Shown in pieces: positions 13,228 to 25,197 of a stretch of DNA of 64,000 nucleotides. The notes below the pieces were generated by a model that saw nothing but the letters and a program-made list of their open reading frames with translations, ran no database searches and was not told where the DNA came from. The stretch lies in assembly GCA_013397865.1 (NCBI GenBank), contig VZTI01000922.1, forward strand, positions 805,396 through 869,395. The letters are read 5' to 3'. This DNA is from Struthidea cinerea (lineage: Eukaryota; Chordata; Aves; Passeriformes; Corcoracidae). The stretch's first letter is position 1. Each line of letters opens with the position of its first letter. Both the position numbers and the translations under genes were made by a program.

Positions 13228-16200
13228 TGCTGTAGGTAATGTAAATTAATTTCTGTGGATCAGCTTATTTTTGATGTTAGGCATCTAGTCCTGGTTCCTG
13301 GTGCTCTGTACTTCCATATTGTATGTGACAATTTCTTATTTTGAAACATTTCTTCCCCTGTTAAAGTTGTCACCCAGTTGCAACAATAGATGTTGTCATT
13401 ATGAGATTCTTATTAAAAAGAAAAGGAAATTAAACCAGTGGAATCATAAAATCGTGGTGGTTTGAATCTTATCTCAGTAAATGTACAGTTGTGATGGTTC
13501 AGCTTTCATACATGGGGAAATGAAAAGAGAATTACTTCGTGAATTCTTGAGAATGAGTCAGTTTTGTCAGCCTTGGAATGAGCTGCAGAAGCCCTTGTCA
13601 AAACCTTCCTGAGGGAAATATTTTTCTGTTGAGAATTTGATTTGTAGCTGAAGAAATCATTTTGTGAACAGAATTTGCTTTCCTGGAGAAAAATTAAAGG
13701 AAATAAATAAATAGTTGCAACAAAATATTCTGCAGGCGAACACATGAAAACTGAAAGTATTTAATTCAGAAACATTGTATGGCCTTGTAGTTGTGTCCTC
13801 ATGCTCCCTACTGAAAAGCAGAAACACTATTTGTGTGTCCCTCCATGTGATGCTTCATGACCTTGTCAGTCTTGTTCACTAAGGAAGGCGTTGATCTGTG
13901 GAACAGCATGGAGAATACAGTGAGTAGGAGCAGTCCCATTAAAAAGAAGGGTAAGACTATAAATCTGAACCCTCTCTGTCATACAGGATCAACAAAATAT
14001 TCCAACTGGGCGTTTTAGCTAAAATAATATATTGTACTTTGGCCCCTCTTTTCTCTAAAAAGCAAATCCCTTTATTTTGAACATTCCTTAACTCTCTTGT
14101 TTAATACTACCTTAGTTCACATTTTGTGCATAAGATTTAAGCCCCCAAAGTGTATTTTATCTGTTGCTTGTGAACTTAATAATCTGGAAAGTCGTGTTTA
14201 TCCATCTTCTTTATAGAGGTTTTCACCTCTAGTTTATTCACCACTCAGTTTATTCTATTGCTTCTTCACTCCAGATCAAGACTTGAAGGAGTACAAGTGA
14301 CACCACAGACTAAATTGTAGAAGTTTAAGTGCTTGGAAGAATTATTAGGCCCTAGTTGTTGTCTGACAACCTAAATAATTATTTTAACATCAAGGCTAGA
14401 CCCTCTTCTACACTTAGTGGAAAGACTGCACGCTGTTTCAGCATTCTTGTAACAGCTAAGGCAGATTATTTTTCGTCTTTCCTTGAGGATATTTATCAGA
14501 CAGATAGCTTAATGTGGTACCTTATGATTTCTTGACAGCTGGCCATAAAACCTGATAAATGCTCCTGCCAACAAAACAACACGTGGGTTCCAAAAAAAGT
14601 TTGTGATTTTTAATAAGGTAGATTATTTGATTGATGTGCAGTATGCATTCTAATTACAAAAAAAAAATGAGGAAGAGGAAATTTGTCGCTTCCCCATTCA
14701 TTATTCCTTAATTAGACTACAACTAATCAGGATTTATGATTGGCTAAAATAACCTCAGATCTAATTTACTGCACTACCATTACAGACAGATAAGAAGAAA
14801 TCATGAATTATATCTCACTGCCAAGACAGCAGAAAAGAACAAGGAAATAAGATGAACCTTGAAATATTGTAAACATGACTCTGTCTGTGGTCTCTCAGAT
14901 TAGTAATTTATTACAACAAATGAAATGCTTCTCTTGTGAAATGACGGAGTACATTTTTTTTCAATATGTAATATTTATGTATGTTCTGAGTACCAGGAGT
15001 AGATCAGTACTGCATGTGAGACCATTGCATTTATTTCGGTTTTGGCTTATGTAAAAGCATTCTGCATACATTGCTTAACATCAAAATATATCAAATGGGC
15101 CAAATGAGTGGTGATAATGACACAGCTCTGACATTGTTACAGCTTCATTGCAGAGCCTAAAGGTAGAATGCAAACTTCTATTTAGATGGGGTTTTTTTCC
15201 CTAAGTCAGCTTTATTCTACCAGTCTGGGTTTGCTGTGGTGTCTGTTATGTGCTTCCACTACTTGCATTGCAGGTCTCTGTTTTAATGCATGTATAATAG
15301 GGGAAGAAGACAGGACAAAAAGAGAGAGTGAATTTTCCTCATTACATTCTCATTCGTGCTATTCTCATGCATGGTGACACCAAATTTACTTGTATCTCCA
15401 TGATAGACGCATGTGCATACGAAAACAATGTATTTGTTTGTTTATGGGAATCTGCTAGCTATGCAGGCAAACACACCAGGTGCCTGTGGTGCAAGGGGTG
15501 GAACATTCTGATTAGTCAAAAGTAGTTCTTCTTCTGAAGTACTGTCATTATTTTGTATGCTCAGTAGAAGAAAAGAGAGATAGGAAGAAAGATGTCAAAA
15601 CAGAAGTTAGCACAATGGTTAACAGTTAAGGAATACATTTGGGATGTGAGAAAATAAAGTTTAAATCCCTGTTTGCCTTGGCTTTAACCCAGGTCTCATT
15701 TTAAATAAGTAACTTCTCCTCCATATTTTGCAGACTGAGTCTCTCCAAGGAAGTTATTTAAATTTTTATAAAAATATTAAAAGTTCATTGGTTGGGACAG
15801 GAATTTTAAATTACTCAGTAGCACAGTGGGTGGAATACTTACCCACTCTTTCAGAGGCAGGTTGGGTTTCTGTTCTGAATTGATCCAAGCAGAGGCTTCA
15901 AACTTTGGTCTCCCTAAATCTCAGACAAGTTACCTTCTGCAATATTAGTTGGTCTAAAATTTAGCTTTAGGCTTTTTGTAGATGATTCAATATTGCATGT
16001 GAGGAGTCTTCCAACTTGAAATCTGTAAAAGTGTATAAGGGACAAAAGGTACGTTTTAACTACTTCTTCATCCAACTATTTCTTTTTTGGAGTTCTAATC
16101 TAGGGGATGTGTTTCAGCTGCATTTATTTTCTCTTCTATTAGCATAGGTCCAAAATGCTTCAAAAATAAAGGCAGACAGTGAGAAATAGTAATCTGAAGA

Positions 16201-16654
16201 TCTGTAATCCTGAATTTCACAGTGCAAAAACTCTCAAGGTCCTGGCTACAATAAAACCAAGTCATTGAAAATGCTTATCTCCTTGTAGTACAGCTGCACA
16301 CAAAAACAGCTGTTGTGACTCACTGCGGGCTCAAGCAACAAGCCACAGGGTCATTTTTATTTCCTTTGATTCTATGTCTTGTAATTAAGTAGGCACAGTG
16401 CGTCAGATTGAGTCATGTTCAGTCAACCATTGGTTCTTACTGCTTCAAATAGCATATGAAAATGATCAGTTCACTAGGCTGTGATCAACAGCAGATCACT
16501 GAAAATGGCAGAAAACTGTGTACTTGTCTCTGCTTCTGCAGTAAGATTCTTTCCTGCCTGCTTTTCCAGGCAGAGCGTGTCCATGATGTGCAGGGCATCC
16601 TTTCTGTGTACGTGTGCACAAGTGAGATCTCAGCATCCTGCTAGCGCTGCTGAT
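13228..16654. other. Unique non-coding DNA with homeodomain-like motifs
   Basis: No gene was recognised. The stretch 14500-14770 holds a cluster of words resembling developmental factor sites: TGACAG, CCATAAA, TGATTGAT, CTAATTAC, TTAATTAG and TTTATGATTGG. Such clustering is common in conserved non-coding elements but also arises by chance in AT-rich DNA. Confidence 0.4.
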
Positions 16655-16800
16655 GTTCTTATTATCCCTTTTTCTTCTTTTTTTTTTCTTCTAAGCCTTT
16701 TATTTTTTTTTTTTCTTTTTCTTTCTCTTGAGTATTTCTTTTCTTCCATTAATTTCTGCCTCTTCTGGTCTTTCTGCATTTTCCCTTCTCCTCTTGGAAA
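16655..16800. repeat. Pyrimidine-rich low-complexity tract
   Basis: About 145 bases dominated by T and C on the plus strand, with runs of ten or more T near 16680 and 16702-16713. The phenylalanine, serine and leucine-rich frame across it is a composition effect and not a gene. Confidence 0.8.
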
Positions 16801-19800
16801 GAGGTAATGTAGTTCAGTAATGCTACTGTACTAGATTTAAGGAACCTTCTGCTTCATGCCAAGAAAGCTGGGTCACATCTGCAGCAAACAATAGTTCTCA
16901 AATTCATCAGATACAGAGAAAGAAGCCTGAGGCTTTATGTTGCACAAAAAGAGCTGGAATACTTTTGTAGTGAACTTCATTTGCATCATGCTTGTACCTT
17001 AGTAGACATCTCCCATTTGATTGCATATCTATTTTTACATCTGTACTTTGAAGCTATACACAAAAGAGGATGTGAAGATGCATCCAATCTTTCTAAATAT
17101 TTGTCTGCAAAGACAAGAAAATATGCATATATTTAATCAACATTATAATGGACATATATATTATGGACTGATATATGAGAAAATTATTTAAAGGAACAAG
17201 ATGGAAACTCCTAGATGTAGGTAATCAATACAACCGTATTTCTGCAAAAGTTCTGATAGTATTTTATTGTGCAAAGCTGAATCTTAATTCTGATGATTGT
17301 TAAAGCATTATGTATTAGAATGGCTTCTTCAGTACAGAAGAAATACTTTCCTAATTAAATTTTTTTTTTATTGAGGCACTTGAATAATTAGGCAACCAGT
17401 AAAGAAGAAATGGGACAGCCTATTTAGGCTAAGCCTAGACTCACATGCTTTTTAAAAGGTGCAGAAATATTTTTGTTATGTTCATTTACTTCAGGCACCT
17501 CCTGTTTGACCTTGGCAAGACTTGCAATGAGGACTTTTACAATATGATTTCAAGGAAAATGGATGCATTTGAAATTTCTACATGGATTCAGCCATCTCAG
17601 CAATCTTTTAAAAATGCCCAACGTTTTATTTTTTGAAGAATTTAATTTTTTTCTGTCAAACATACAGGCTCTGGCTTTATCTTGTTTGTTGGTAACTTTT
17701 GAATCCTTTCCAGGTGCTGCTGTGTCTCTTGAGAAACTAAAACAATAGCTTTGCAAGTGATGCCATCTGCCTGCATCCTTTGAAATATGTTAACTGAAAA
17801 CAAGTAGCCTTGGTAAAGGATGACCTCTTGCAGTGCTGACCGTATAGGCTGCAGCTGAACCTTTAATGCTGTAAAAACCTTGGCTGGAACCGGGGCTGAA
17901 GAACCACACAGGAGCTTCTCTGTTAGTCACTGAGACTATGACTGGCACAGCAGGTGGACTCCAAGGAGGTCTGTGGCCCTCTCAGCCAAGAAAATCTGCA
18001 CCAAACAGTGCAGAGCTAACAAATGGTTTCTGTAGGTTAAATGTTTCATTGTTTCTTAGTTTAGGGATGATTTGCACAGGCGAACAAATAAATGGTGTTT
18101 CCCACGTTGCCAAATAGGATGGGGCAAGGAAGTTCTAAATAGGGAAGGTGGAAAAGGAGAATCTAGTTATGAACACTTGACTATGTGAATGGAGACTAAA
18201 CAGAAGTTAGCTGACAAGCTTAAAATTGCTAATTGAGTGTTCCAGCAGATACTTCAATAAAATTTTTCCTGAAGGAGAACTAACCTTACTTTATTTTTCC
18301 CCAAATCCTTTTTCTGAATGTGGCTTGATCATCGTATGGAATATGTTAATATTTTGTCCTGTCTAATATTTTGTTGGCTTATATGGCTGACACCTACGGG
18401 CAGTAACTTCAAATGTAAGGCTTTAGTGAAACAAAGAAGGAGAATAATTTTACTGGTGATAGCTTAAAAAAAGCTGGAAAGTATTTTCCAAAATATATTT
18501 GTCTCTATATTATATATTAAAAGAAATGTGTAAAACTTCATCTAATAGTTCCACCTGGCATGATTACTTTTGGCATAATTAATCTTACTATTTGTCCATG
18601 TTATGAAAATCAGATTTTGTCCACTTTCAGTTTCATCAAAAGGCTGCAGCTGATTAACTTCCTTTCGTCTGAGTTCTTCCATAATGGAGTCCCCACGATA
18701 CCAAACAAAAAATAACTAAGTGATCAGCTGCCACTTACCATTTCTGCCTTTACACTGGCTTTTTCTGAAAATGCATCTCCTTAGCCTGAGGCATAATCCT
18801 GAGACGTGCACACAATTCGGGATGATAAAGCTGCAGGACAGGGTGATCAAGCCGCATAGATGTAGTGACAAAGAAAATAGATCCCCTGTGTTCTTTATGT
18901 GGCTTGATTTTGTTTAAAATCTTATTTACACACTGCAGGGGATAAGTAAAGAGTAAAACGATGCAGACAAGGTGTCATGAGCATGGCTGGATACAGACAT
19001 TGCATACATGGCACATATATTAGAAAGCTAAAACAATAGAAAAGCACAGCATTGACAGCATTACACATTATATAATATATCTGTATTTTGTAGATCATGT
19101 TCTTCCTTCTGAAAAGTGGCATAGCTGGCAGCATCCTAAATCAGGGTTTGTGACAGCCTGCAGGTGAGAGTCTATGTGGAACCTAAGAGTCCTAGGAAGG
19201 AGAGGTATCTTGGAGGACTTTGTCATTTTATTCATTAATAGAGAAATACACTGCCCTAAATAGAGCAGATATGTATATTTTTTTAAGCAGGTATGTCTGT
19301 TTTATCATTTATTATTCCATAATCTGTGCTTCTGTAAATATAGCAAATTTATTGTTTCAAGATGTCTTGTCTCTGACCCTTTCCCTGGCTTTTTCTTGTG
19401 TTGATGAATTGAAAGAGCATTGTTTTTATCCTCTGAGAGCTAAACAGTATGTTGTTCCAAGCATTCTTTCAGAAGTGAATGTCTTCCACCAGCTTTAATG
19501 AGACCCGACTTAGTGACTTCTTCCAAGATTTGAGAACATATTTCTTGATACCTTTTTGTACATATAAGTACACTATTTGTTTCCACCTTTCCTTGCTTAC
19601 TCGTGAACTTAATTCTCCCCAAACTCACCTTTTTTCCCTATGTTAACAGGTTTCTGTTTCCATTTTCTCTTCAGTTTGTTCATTACATGCTGGATTTAAT
19701 TAGATCATCTTAACTCCTAAAACAGCATTATCCCTTACTTCTGTAAGGAATGCACTTAAGATGACCTTCCTTACTCCCTCCTACTTGACTTGCTCATGTT

Positions 19801-21445
19801 ATACGTGGTAGAGTTATCCTCTTTGGAACACAGTTAGGCTTTCATAGGTCATTAAGTCTGTGTTGCCATGAAAATGTGCAGGTTTTAAAAATAACTTTCT
19901 CTAGGAGGCTTTTTATTAGCAGTAGGCAAACTGAAATTCTATCTTTGGTACCTGTTATCGTATTTGGTTTAATATTCTTCTGTCTACAAGGGGCCAAGTG
20001 CTGTGAAAAAGAGCTAGCAGTGAAACAGAGCAGATGGTGTGGCAGCTAGAGAGTAACCAGGAGGGTGCTTCTGCAAGCATAATACTTCAGTTAGCAAATA
20101 CTGTACCACAGCTATCCTCAAAACAGTGTTTGCCTCAGCGTCCCTTGGAGCTTTACCCCTAAAAGGGCAGCGACAGAATAAAGACGGGCAGAGACGATAA
20201 TGAACCAACAGCGAAAGTGTTACTTCTACAGAACTACCTGTTCCCTCAGCTCACACGGGTGTGCAAGCCTCGCTGAGCAGAAAAAGTGGAAAGAGGAGAA
20301 GATTGCCATTATTTTATTGTCTTTTGGAATCTTTAATTTGTATTCAAGCTGTCCTAATGGTTAAATTACCTTGATATGGATTTTATATCTGCAATGTTGA
20401 CAATTTGGATTTTAATTCTCAGTTATTAGGGAACTTGTTATAGGGAGGACTGAGATGCATTTTACTCCTTTGAACATAACCCCTACAAAGAAGAGGAACC
20501 TCTACATTCACTCAGTGCTTTTGTGCAATATTGTTTCTCATAAAAAAGACCAGATTTATCAAGATAAAACAGCAAACCAGGGAAAATAAAAACACTTTAA
20601 GGCAATTTGCCACACAATTTTTAAGAATTCCTCCCATTTCTGGAGAAATGCTTTCTAAAAATTATCAGGTCAGAAAGCAAAGATGCATAAAAGAAAGTGG
20701 TAGCTGCAGACTATCAATATATTAGACAAAATCATTTTCTTGCAGTGTAATTAACTACTACACATCTCGACAAGATTAATTTTTTTGCATGGATTTACAC
20801 ATCCAAGATTGTCTTTCTCACACATTTGAGAGTGCTTAAAATGCAGTTAATTTCAAGCTTTAATATTCAGTTGTTTTTCAGGCTCTGTGTTGTTGATATG
20901 GGCTTAGTCTGTTATTTAGCATTTCAGAATTTAGGATTTGTGGATTGCTAAATTGAGGTAATAGAACTGGTACTCAATTTGCCACAGAGTTGTGATGGAC
21001 TTTATACTGTTACTTGGGAAGAGAAGAAGTAAAATATATCTGTCACTGCTCTGGGCAGATAAATGTAACCACTGCTCAGTGGTATTACAGAATCAGAAAA
21101 GTCTTTTCTCACATTACATGGTATTTCTAACTTCATTACATCACCTTACCTGAATTTCAGTTACCTTGAAATAAACTGCTGCTAAATGACCACTGAAGCT
21201 TAGCTTTATTAGAGGTCATGGTTCTGAAAGCTTTTGGATGGCTGATAATACAACTTTTGATTCTGTACTTGTTTCCATCAGTTTTTCAGTAACGTCACCT
21301 GATGGTTTTAAGCAAGTAAATTTTTGAGTTTGGCGAGAGCAAATGACAGCAAAACCAGTTTAAGGTCATTCTTACTTTGCATATAACTGGTTAAAAAAAT
21401 GAACAATAAAAATCTTCATCAGGCAAGAAAGGCTGTGTTTTACTG
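16801..21445. other. Unique AT-rich non-coding DNA
   Basis: No gene or transposon was recognised. Two slightly GC-richer patches (17820-18020 and 20030-20280) have no identifiable content. All frames are short. Confidence 0.5.
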
Positions 21446-21485
21446 TGCTGGGAATTCCCAGCATAAGAAGTTCTTTCTTCTTATG
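21446..21485. repeat. 18-bp palindrome plus overlapping 9-bp hairpin
   Basis: 21446-21463 is a perfect 18-base palindrome centred on GAATTC. It overlaps by two bases a second hairpin, with arms 21462-21470 and 21477-21485 and the 6-base loop TTCTTT. Two perfect inverted structures within 40 bases are unlikely for a random position, but across a 64-kb window this may still be chance. Confidence 0.75.
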
Positions 21486-24400
21486 ATACATCATCCACTA
21501 GCACTACAGTAAAGACCATAATCCACAAAGCAGGGAAAGAGGACATATAAAGAGATTTTTAGCTAAGTTTAAACCTGTCTTCTCTACAGAGATAACAAAG
21601 GTGAAATACAATGTCTATGTATGCTTTCATTAAGATCTTAAAGCACCTGAATGCCTGTGTCTCACAGCTACACCTCTCGTTTTCCTTGGTCCTCCTAGAA
21701 AGCTGCTCAAGAAGAGGAATAATAACCCTACAAAACTGTCTAAACCAGCTGGCATACACTTTTTCATAGAGGAACACGTCTCTATACACTGATACCCACA
21801 AACCCATTGCTAAGGTGCAAAGGAATTTCAAGTGGCAGCTAGTACCTGGTATGTTCATTTATCAATGGGGCTTTGGCTTATTAAATGTGTAACGTTGGAA
21901 TCAGCTGCTACTGAAACTGCTACTGGTTTTACATAAGCATCTCCAAATCACACCTTTCTCTGTGTACACATTGTGATACTCAAACTCTGAGAACTCACTT
22001 TATATAAATGCTATTTGTTCAGTAGTATTTTTAGTTTCTTGTGTTTCCCCTGTTGACCTGTTCTGAAGAAATTTCACTCAGCTTTTTCTTCAAATTAAGC
22101 AGTCTTTTTCCTGCTTTCCCAAAGATCTCTATCAGTTTCTGAACTACATATAGCTGCACTTCCTAATTTTTGATGATATATATTATTCAAGATGTACTCG
22201 TATATATATGTGTATAGGACAGGGACCAAGTGGCCTGGGAGACCTAAGAGAGAGAGAAACTAAGGAGGGTTTATCCAGTAATGAGTAAGAAAATGAGCAA
22301 GAAAAGCAGAACAAATTGTTTCTTCAACTGAAGAAATTATTAAATTATTAAAGACCGTTTGGGGGCAACTGCACTAAGTTTTCATTGTCACAGATTCTTG
22401 GCAGTAGCTGTCCTAGTTTCAAGCAGCATGAAGTGTCTGAACTTATAGCTGGTATGAAATTATGCTCTGGTATCAGCAAACAGAAATATTGAGTTCAGAT
22501 CATTCCTAAGTGCTTCAAAATCTAGAGCTCTGAAATAGATGTTTAAGTATCTAATTTTAGGCAGTCTGATTTGAAACTGGATGTATTATTTGTATATGTT
22601 TTGAAGGCCAGCTGACAGTTTATCTCACCACTTTAAATCTCCAACATTTCAGACAGTTTCACACTGCTAGAAGGTATGATATTTGAAAGGCACTTTACTG
22701 TGTAGCAAAGCATTCATTCTTACTTCAATGAAAGCTGCAATAAATTTGATGGAAGTAAACAGATTTGAAATGTAATAGACTGACAGTTCACTAGTTATAT
22801 CTGAAATATCTGACCATGAGCAGTCTAAATTTCAAACCAGTTTTTCAGTGTCAGAGAATGTATTTGGGTTTTAGCTGAAGGGCAACTAAATGGTTCCATT
22901 TCCTGCTAAGATCAAACTCTTATTATTTTCTGGCACAGTAAGGACCAGCCTAAAATTCAAGTACCAAATTAATCTTCAGATAAACAGCAATAACACTGGT
23001 GAATGTTATTGACTTATATTAAAAATTGATAATAATTGTCTCTTCAACTACAACATTCAAGACTAGAAACAGTCAAAATAGGTGTTTTCAGTTTTAATAA
23101 ATATACCTACATTGAGGCTACAAGAGCATGAATAAACTTAAAGCATTGTGGGAAGCAGAGGAGAACTTGCAGCTCACAAAGACCAGTCATGTTGCAAAGG
23201 TTTGAAGAATTCATGTTAGATACTAGAATTTCAGTCAAATGCTTTTATAGTAAAGATAAATTCACCTGTACATTTTAAAACCACAGTAAATTATTTATAA
23301 TTTTTTCAAAATTGCAACTTTCCGAAAACACCTGTATTTTGAAATTGTTTCAAGAAAGGGGTCAAGCTGACAGATGTTTTTATGGTTTTGTTGTTTTTTC
23401 AAAAATTCACCTTTTTTTGTTCAACTGCAAGTAAAAGATTAATATATGGCACCTTTGACAGCTGGGATTTTGTGTGTGTAAGACTTTTGTTATAAGGGAT
23501 AGTGATATCAAATTTTGAAGTGGACTTTTCAGTAACCTTTGAACAAGCAAGGCATTTACAAAGGTGAGCAGGTTGCTCAAATAAATTACTTCACTTGCTG
23601 ATTTGGTCTAGCAAAAACCTTGTTAGCTGTCCTAAGTTCTTACACTTAGATTGCTTTATAATGAAGTTATTGAAGAGAGGTCTGTCCACCTCAACAGCGA
23701 ATTGAACCAAAGATTTTTATGTAACTCCGCAACGAATTGCAGAGTTCAGGCTGATGTAATATTGCAAACAAAGCTCTTTAGCAGAGCCTTACGTACTAAC
23801 TCTCAAATTGCATATATAAATATTTGTTTAAAGGGAGTCATCTTATTAAGAAAAAGTAATGACATTTAAGAAGAATCCTATAAATGTCAAGGCAAAGGCA
23901 GTCTTGAGGAAACAGTAATCTCTTCTTAATTATTGCAGTCACAAATGAAATTATCAGAATGGAAAATAATTAAAATTAGCTGATTGGTTTACTGGATGTT
24001 TAAAGTGTGAATAGTATCAGAACTTTTGGCAGAGTGGCTGAACGGAGAAGATTTTTTGATTAGAAAAACATAGTGGCATGGCCAAAATCCTTTTCTTGTG
24101 TGCTTACAAAGATCTTTCTTTCTGTATGTGCATAACAAAATCTTTCTTTTGGCATAAAATGCTTGCAATAAGACTACATAGCAGGTCAGAAAATGCTGGT
24201 ATGGTTTGGGTTTTATTTTTTTTTTCCCCCCCAAAAACCAGGTTATATTTCAACAAAGATTTGCTCAGAAACCATTGTCAGCTTCAGCATAGCCTGCAAG
24301 TATTACTGTACAGGCTGTGTGTGGATGTCTGTGAGAACAGAGTCATATGCAGGAACCAAAATGTTCACCTCTGATGCACAAATCACAGGTTGAAATCTTA

Positions 24401-24639
24401 GTTCCCACTGGCAGAACAGGGATTTTGGTTTGCATTGAGGTCTTGAAATAGAAGACTTGCAAGGGAGAAATGCAAACATCACAAAAACAGAGAGCATTTC
24501 TTTACAAGAGGTGGTATGTAATTATTTTTAAAAGGTGGAAGAACATAAAATATTAAACAAGGCATTTACTGCCAAACCCTGTGGTCACAGTCCTTATAGT
24601 GTATAAAGTAAACAAGTTAAATCCTCCAGGTAAATAAAA
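21486..24639. other. Unique AT-rich non-coding DNA
   Basis: No gene was recognised. It includes a TATA/TG-like stretch near 22195-22215 and a T-run followed by a C-run at 24217-24232. Nothing else stands out. Confidence 0.5.
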
Positions 24640-24705
24640 CAGACATTCACCTGTGTCTTCTGTGGCCCAGGTGACTGGTCTAACCACTGTGCCCTCAGCC
24701 ATACA
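24640..24705 (-). mobile_element. Possible tRNA-derived SINE relic
   Basis: Read on the minus strand, 24681-24703 gives a word resembling a tRNA A-box region (TGGCTGAGGGCACAGTGGTT, followed by AGA). About 25-45 bases on comes CCTGGGCCACAGAAGACACA followed by GGTGAA, which resembles the anticodon-arm and B-box region of tRNA-like SINE heads. The spacing is about right for internal Pol III promoter boxes, but the B-box lacks the GTTCGA core. It is either an ancient SINE fragment or a chance resemblance. No functional tRNA fold is claimed. Confidence 0.35.
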
Positions 24706-25084
24706 GGGACAAGGCAATACCTTTGCTGACAGGATTGTACTTTCGGGAGAAAGCAAGCGTGACTGTAGAACATCCTCCCTGTTGTTTGTTTTGAGCAATG
24801 GAAGGAAACAATTGGCAGCTCTACATGCTTAGACATGTCTGTAGGTCTTTTGTGGTTCTGAAGCAAAATATTTTGAATAAAAAACCCTTGGATCCAATGA
24901 ATTTTTTATCCTTCTTCCCTAACGTTACCAAAACCATTTTCTGTTTCATTCGAAAATTATTCTAAAATCTTACAGTTCCTATGAAACATCCTGCATTTTG
25001 GTCAGTTGTACTCAAGAATCTCTATTTATCTCTTCCACGTATTGGTGTGAAACAGTTGTTCCAGATTCAAATAATTTTCCTGTA
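24706..25084. other. Unique non-coding spacer
   Basis: DNA leading up to the poly(A) tract. There is an AATAAA word at 24875-24880, but no upstream gene-like sequence that would make the tract a clear retrocopy tail. Confidence 0.4.
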
Positions 25085-25085
25085 C

Positions 25086-25121
25086 AAAAAAAAAAAAAAA
25101 AAAAAAAAGAAAAAAAAAATG

Positions 25122-25177
<56 letters not shown>

Positions 25178-25197
25178 AAAAAATAAATGGAAAAAAA
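25086..25197. repeat. Long poly(A) tract (~110 bp)
   Basis: Almost pure A with G at 25109, T at 25120, G at 25121 and GG at 25176-25177, followed by an A-rich shoulder. The longest uninterrupted run is 54 A (25122-25175). No target-site duplication or cDNA-like sequence was recognised next to it. The poly-lysine and poly-phenylalanine frames here are artefacts of the run. Confidence 0.95.
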
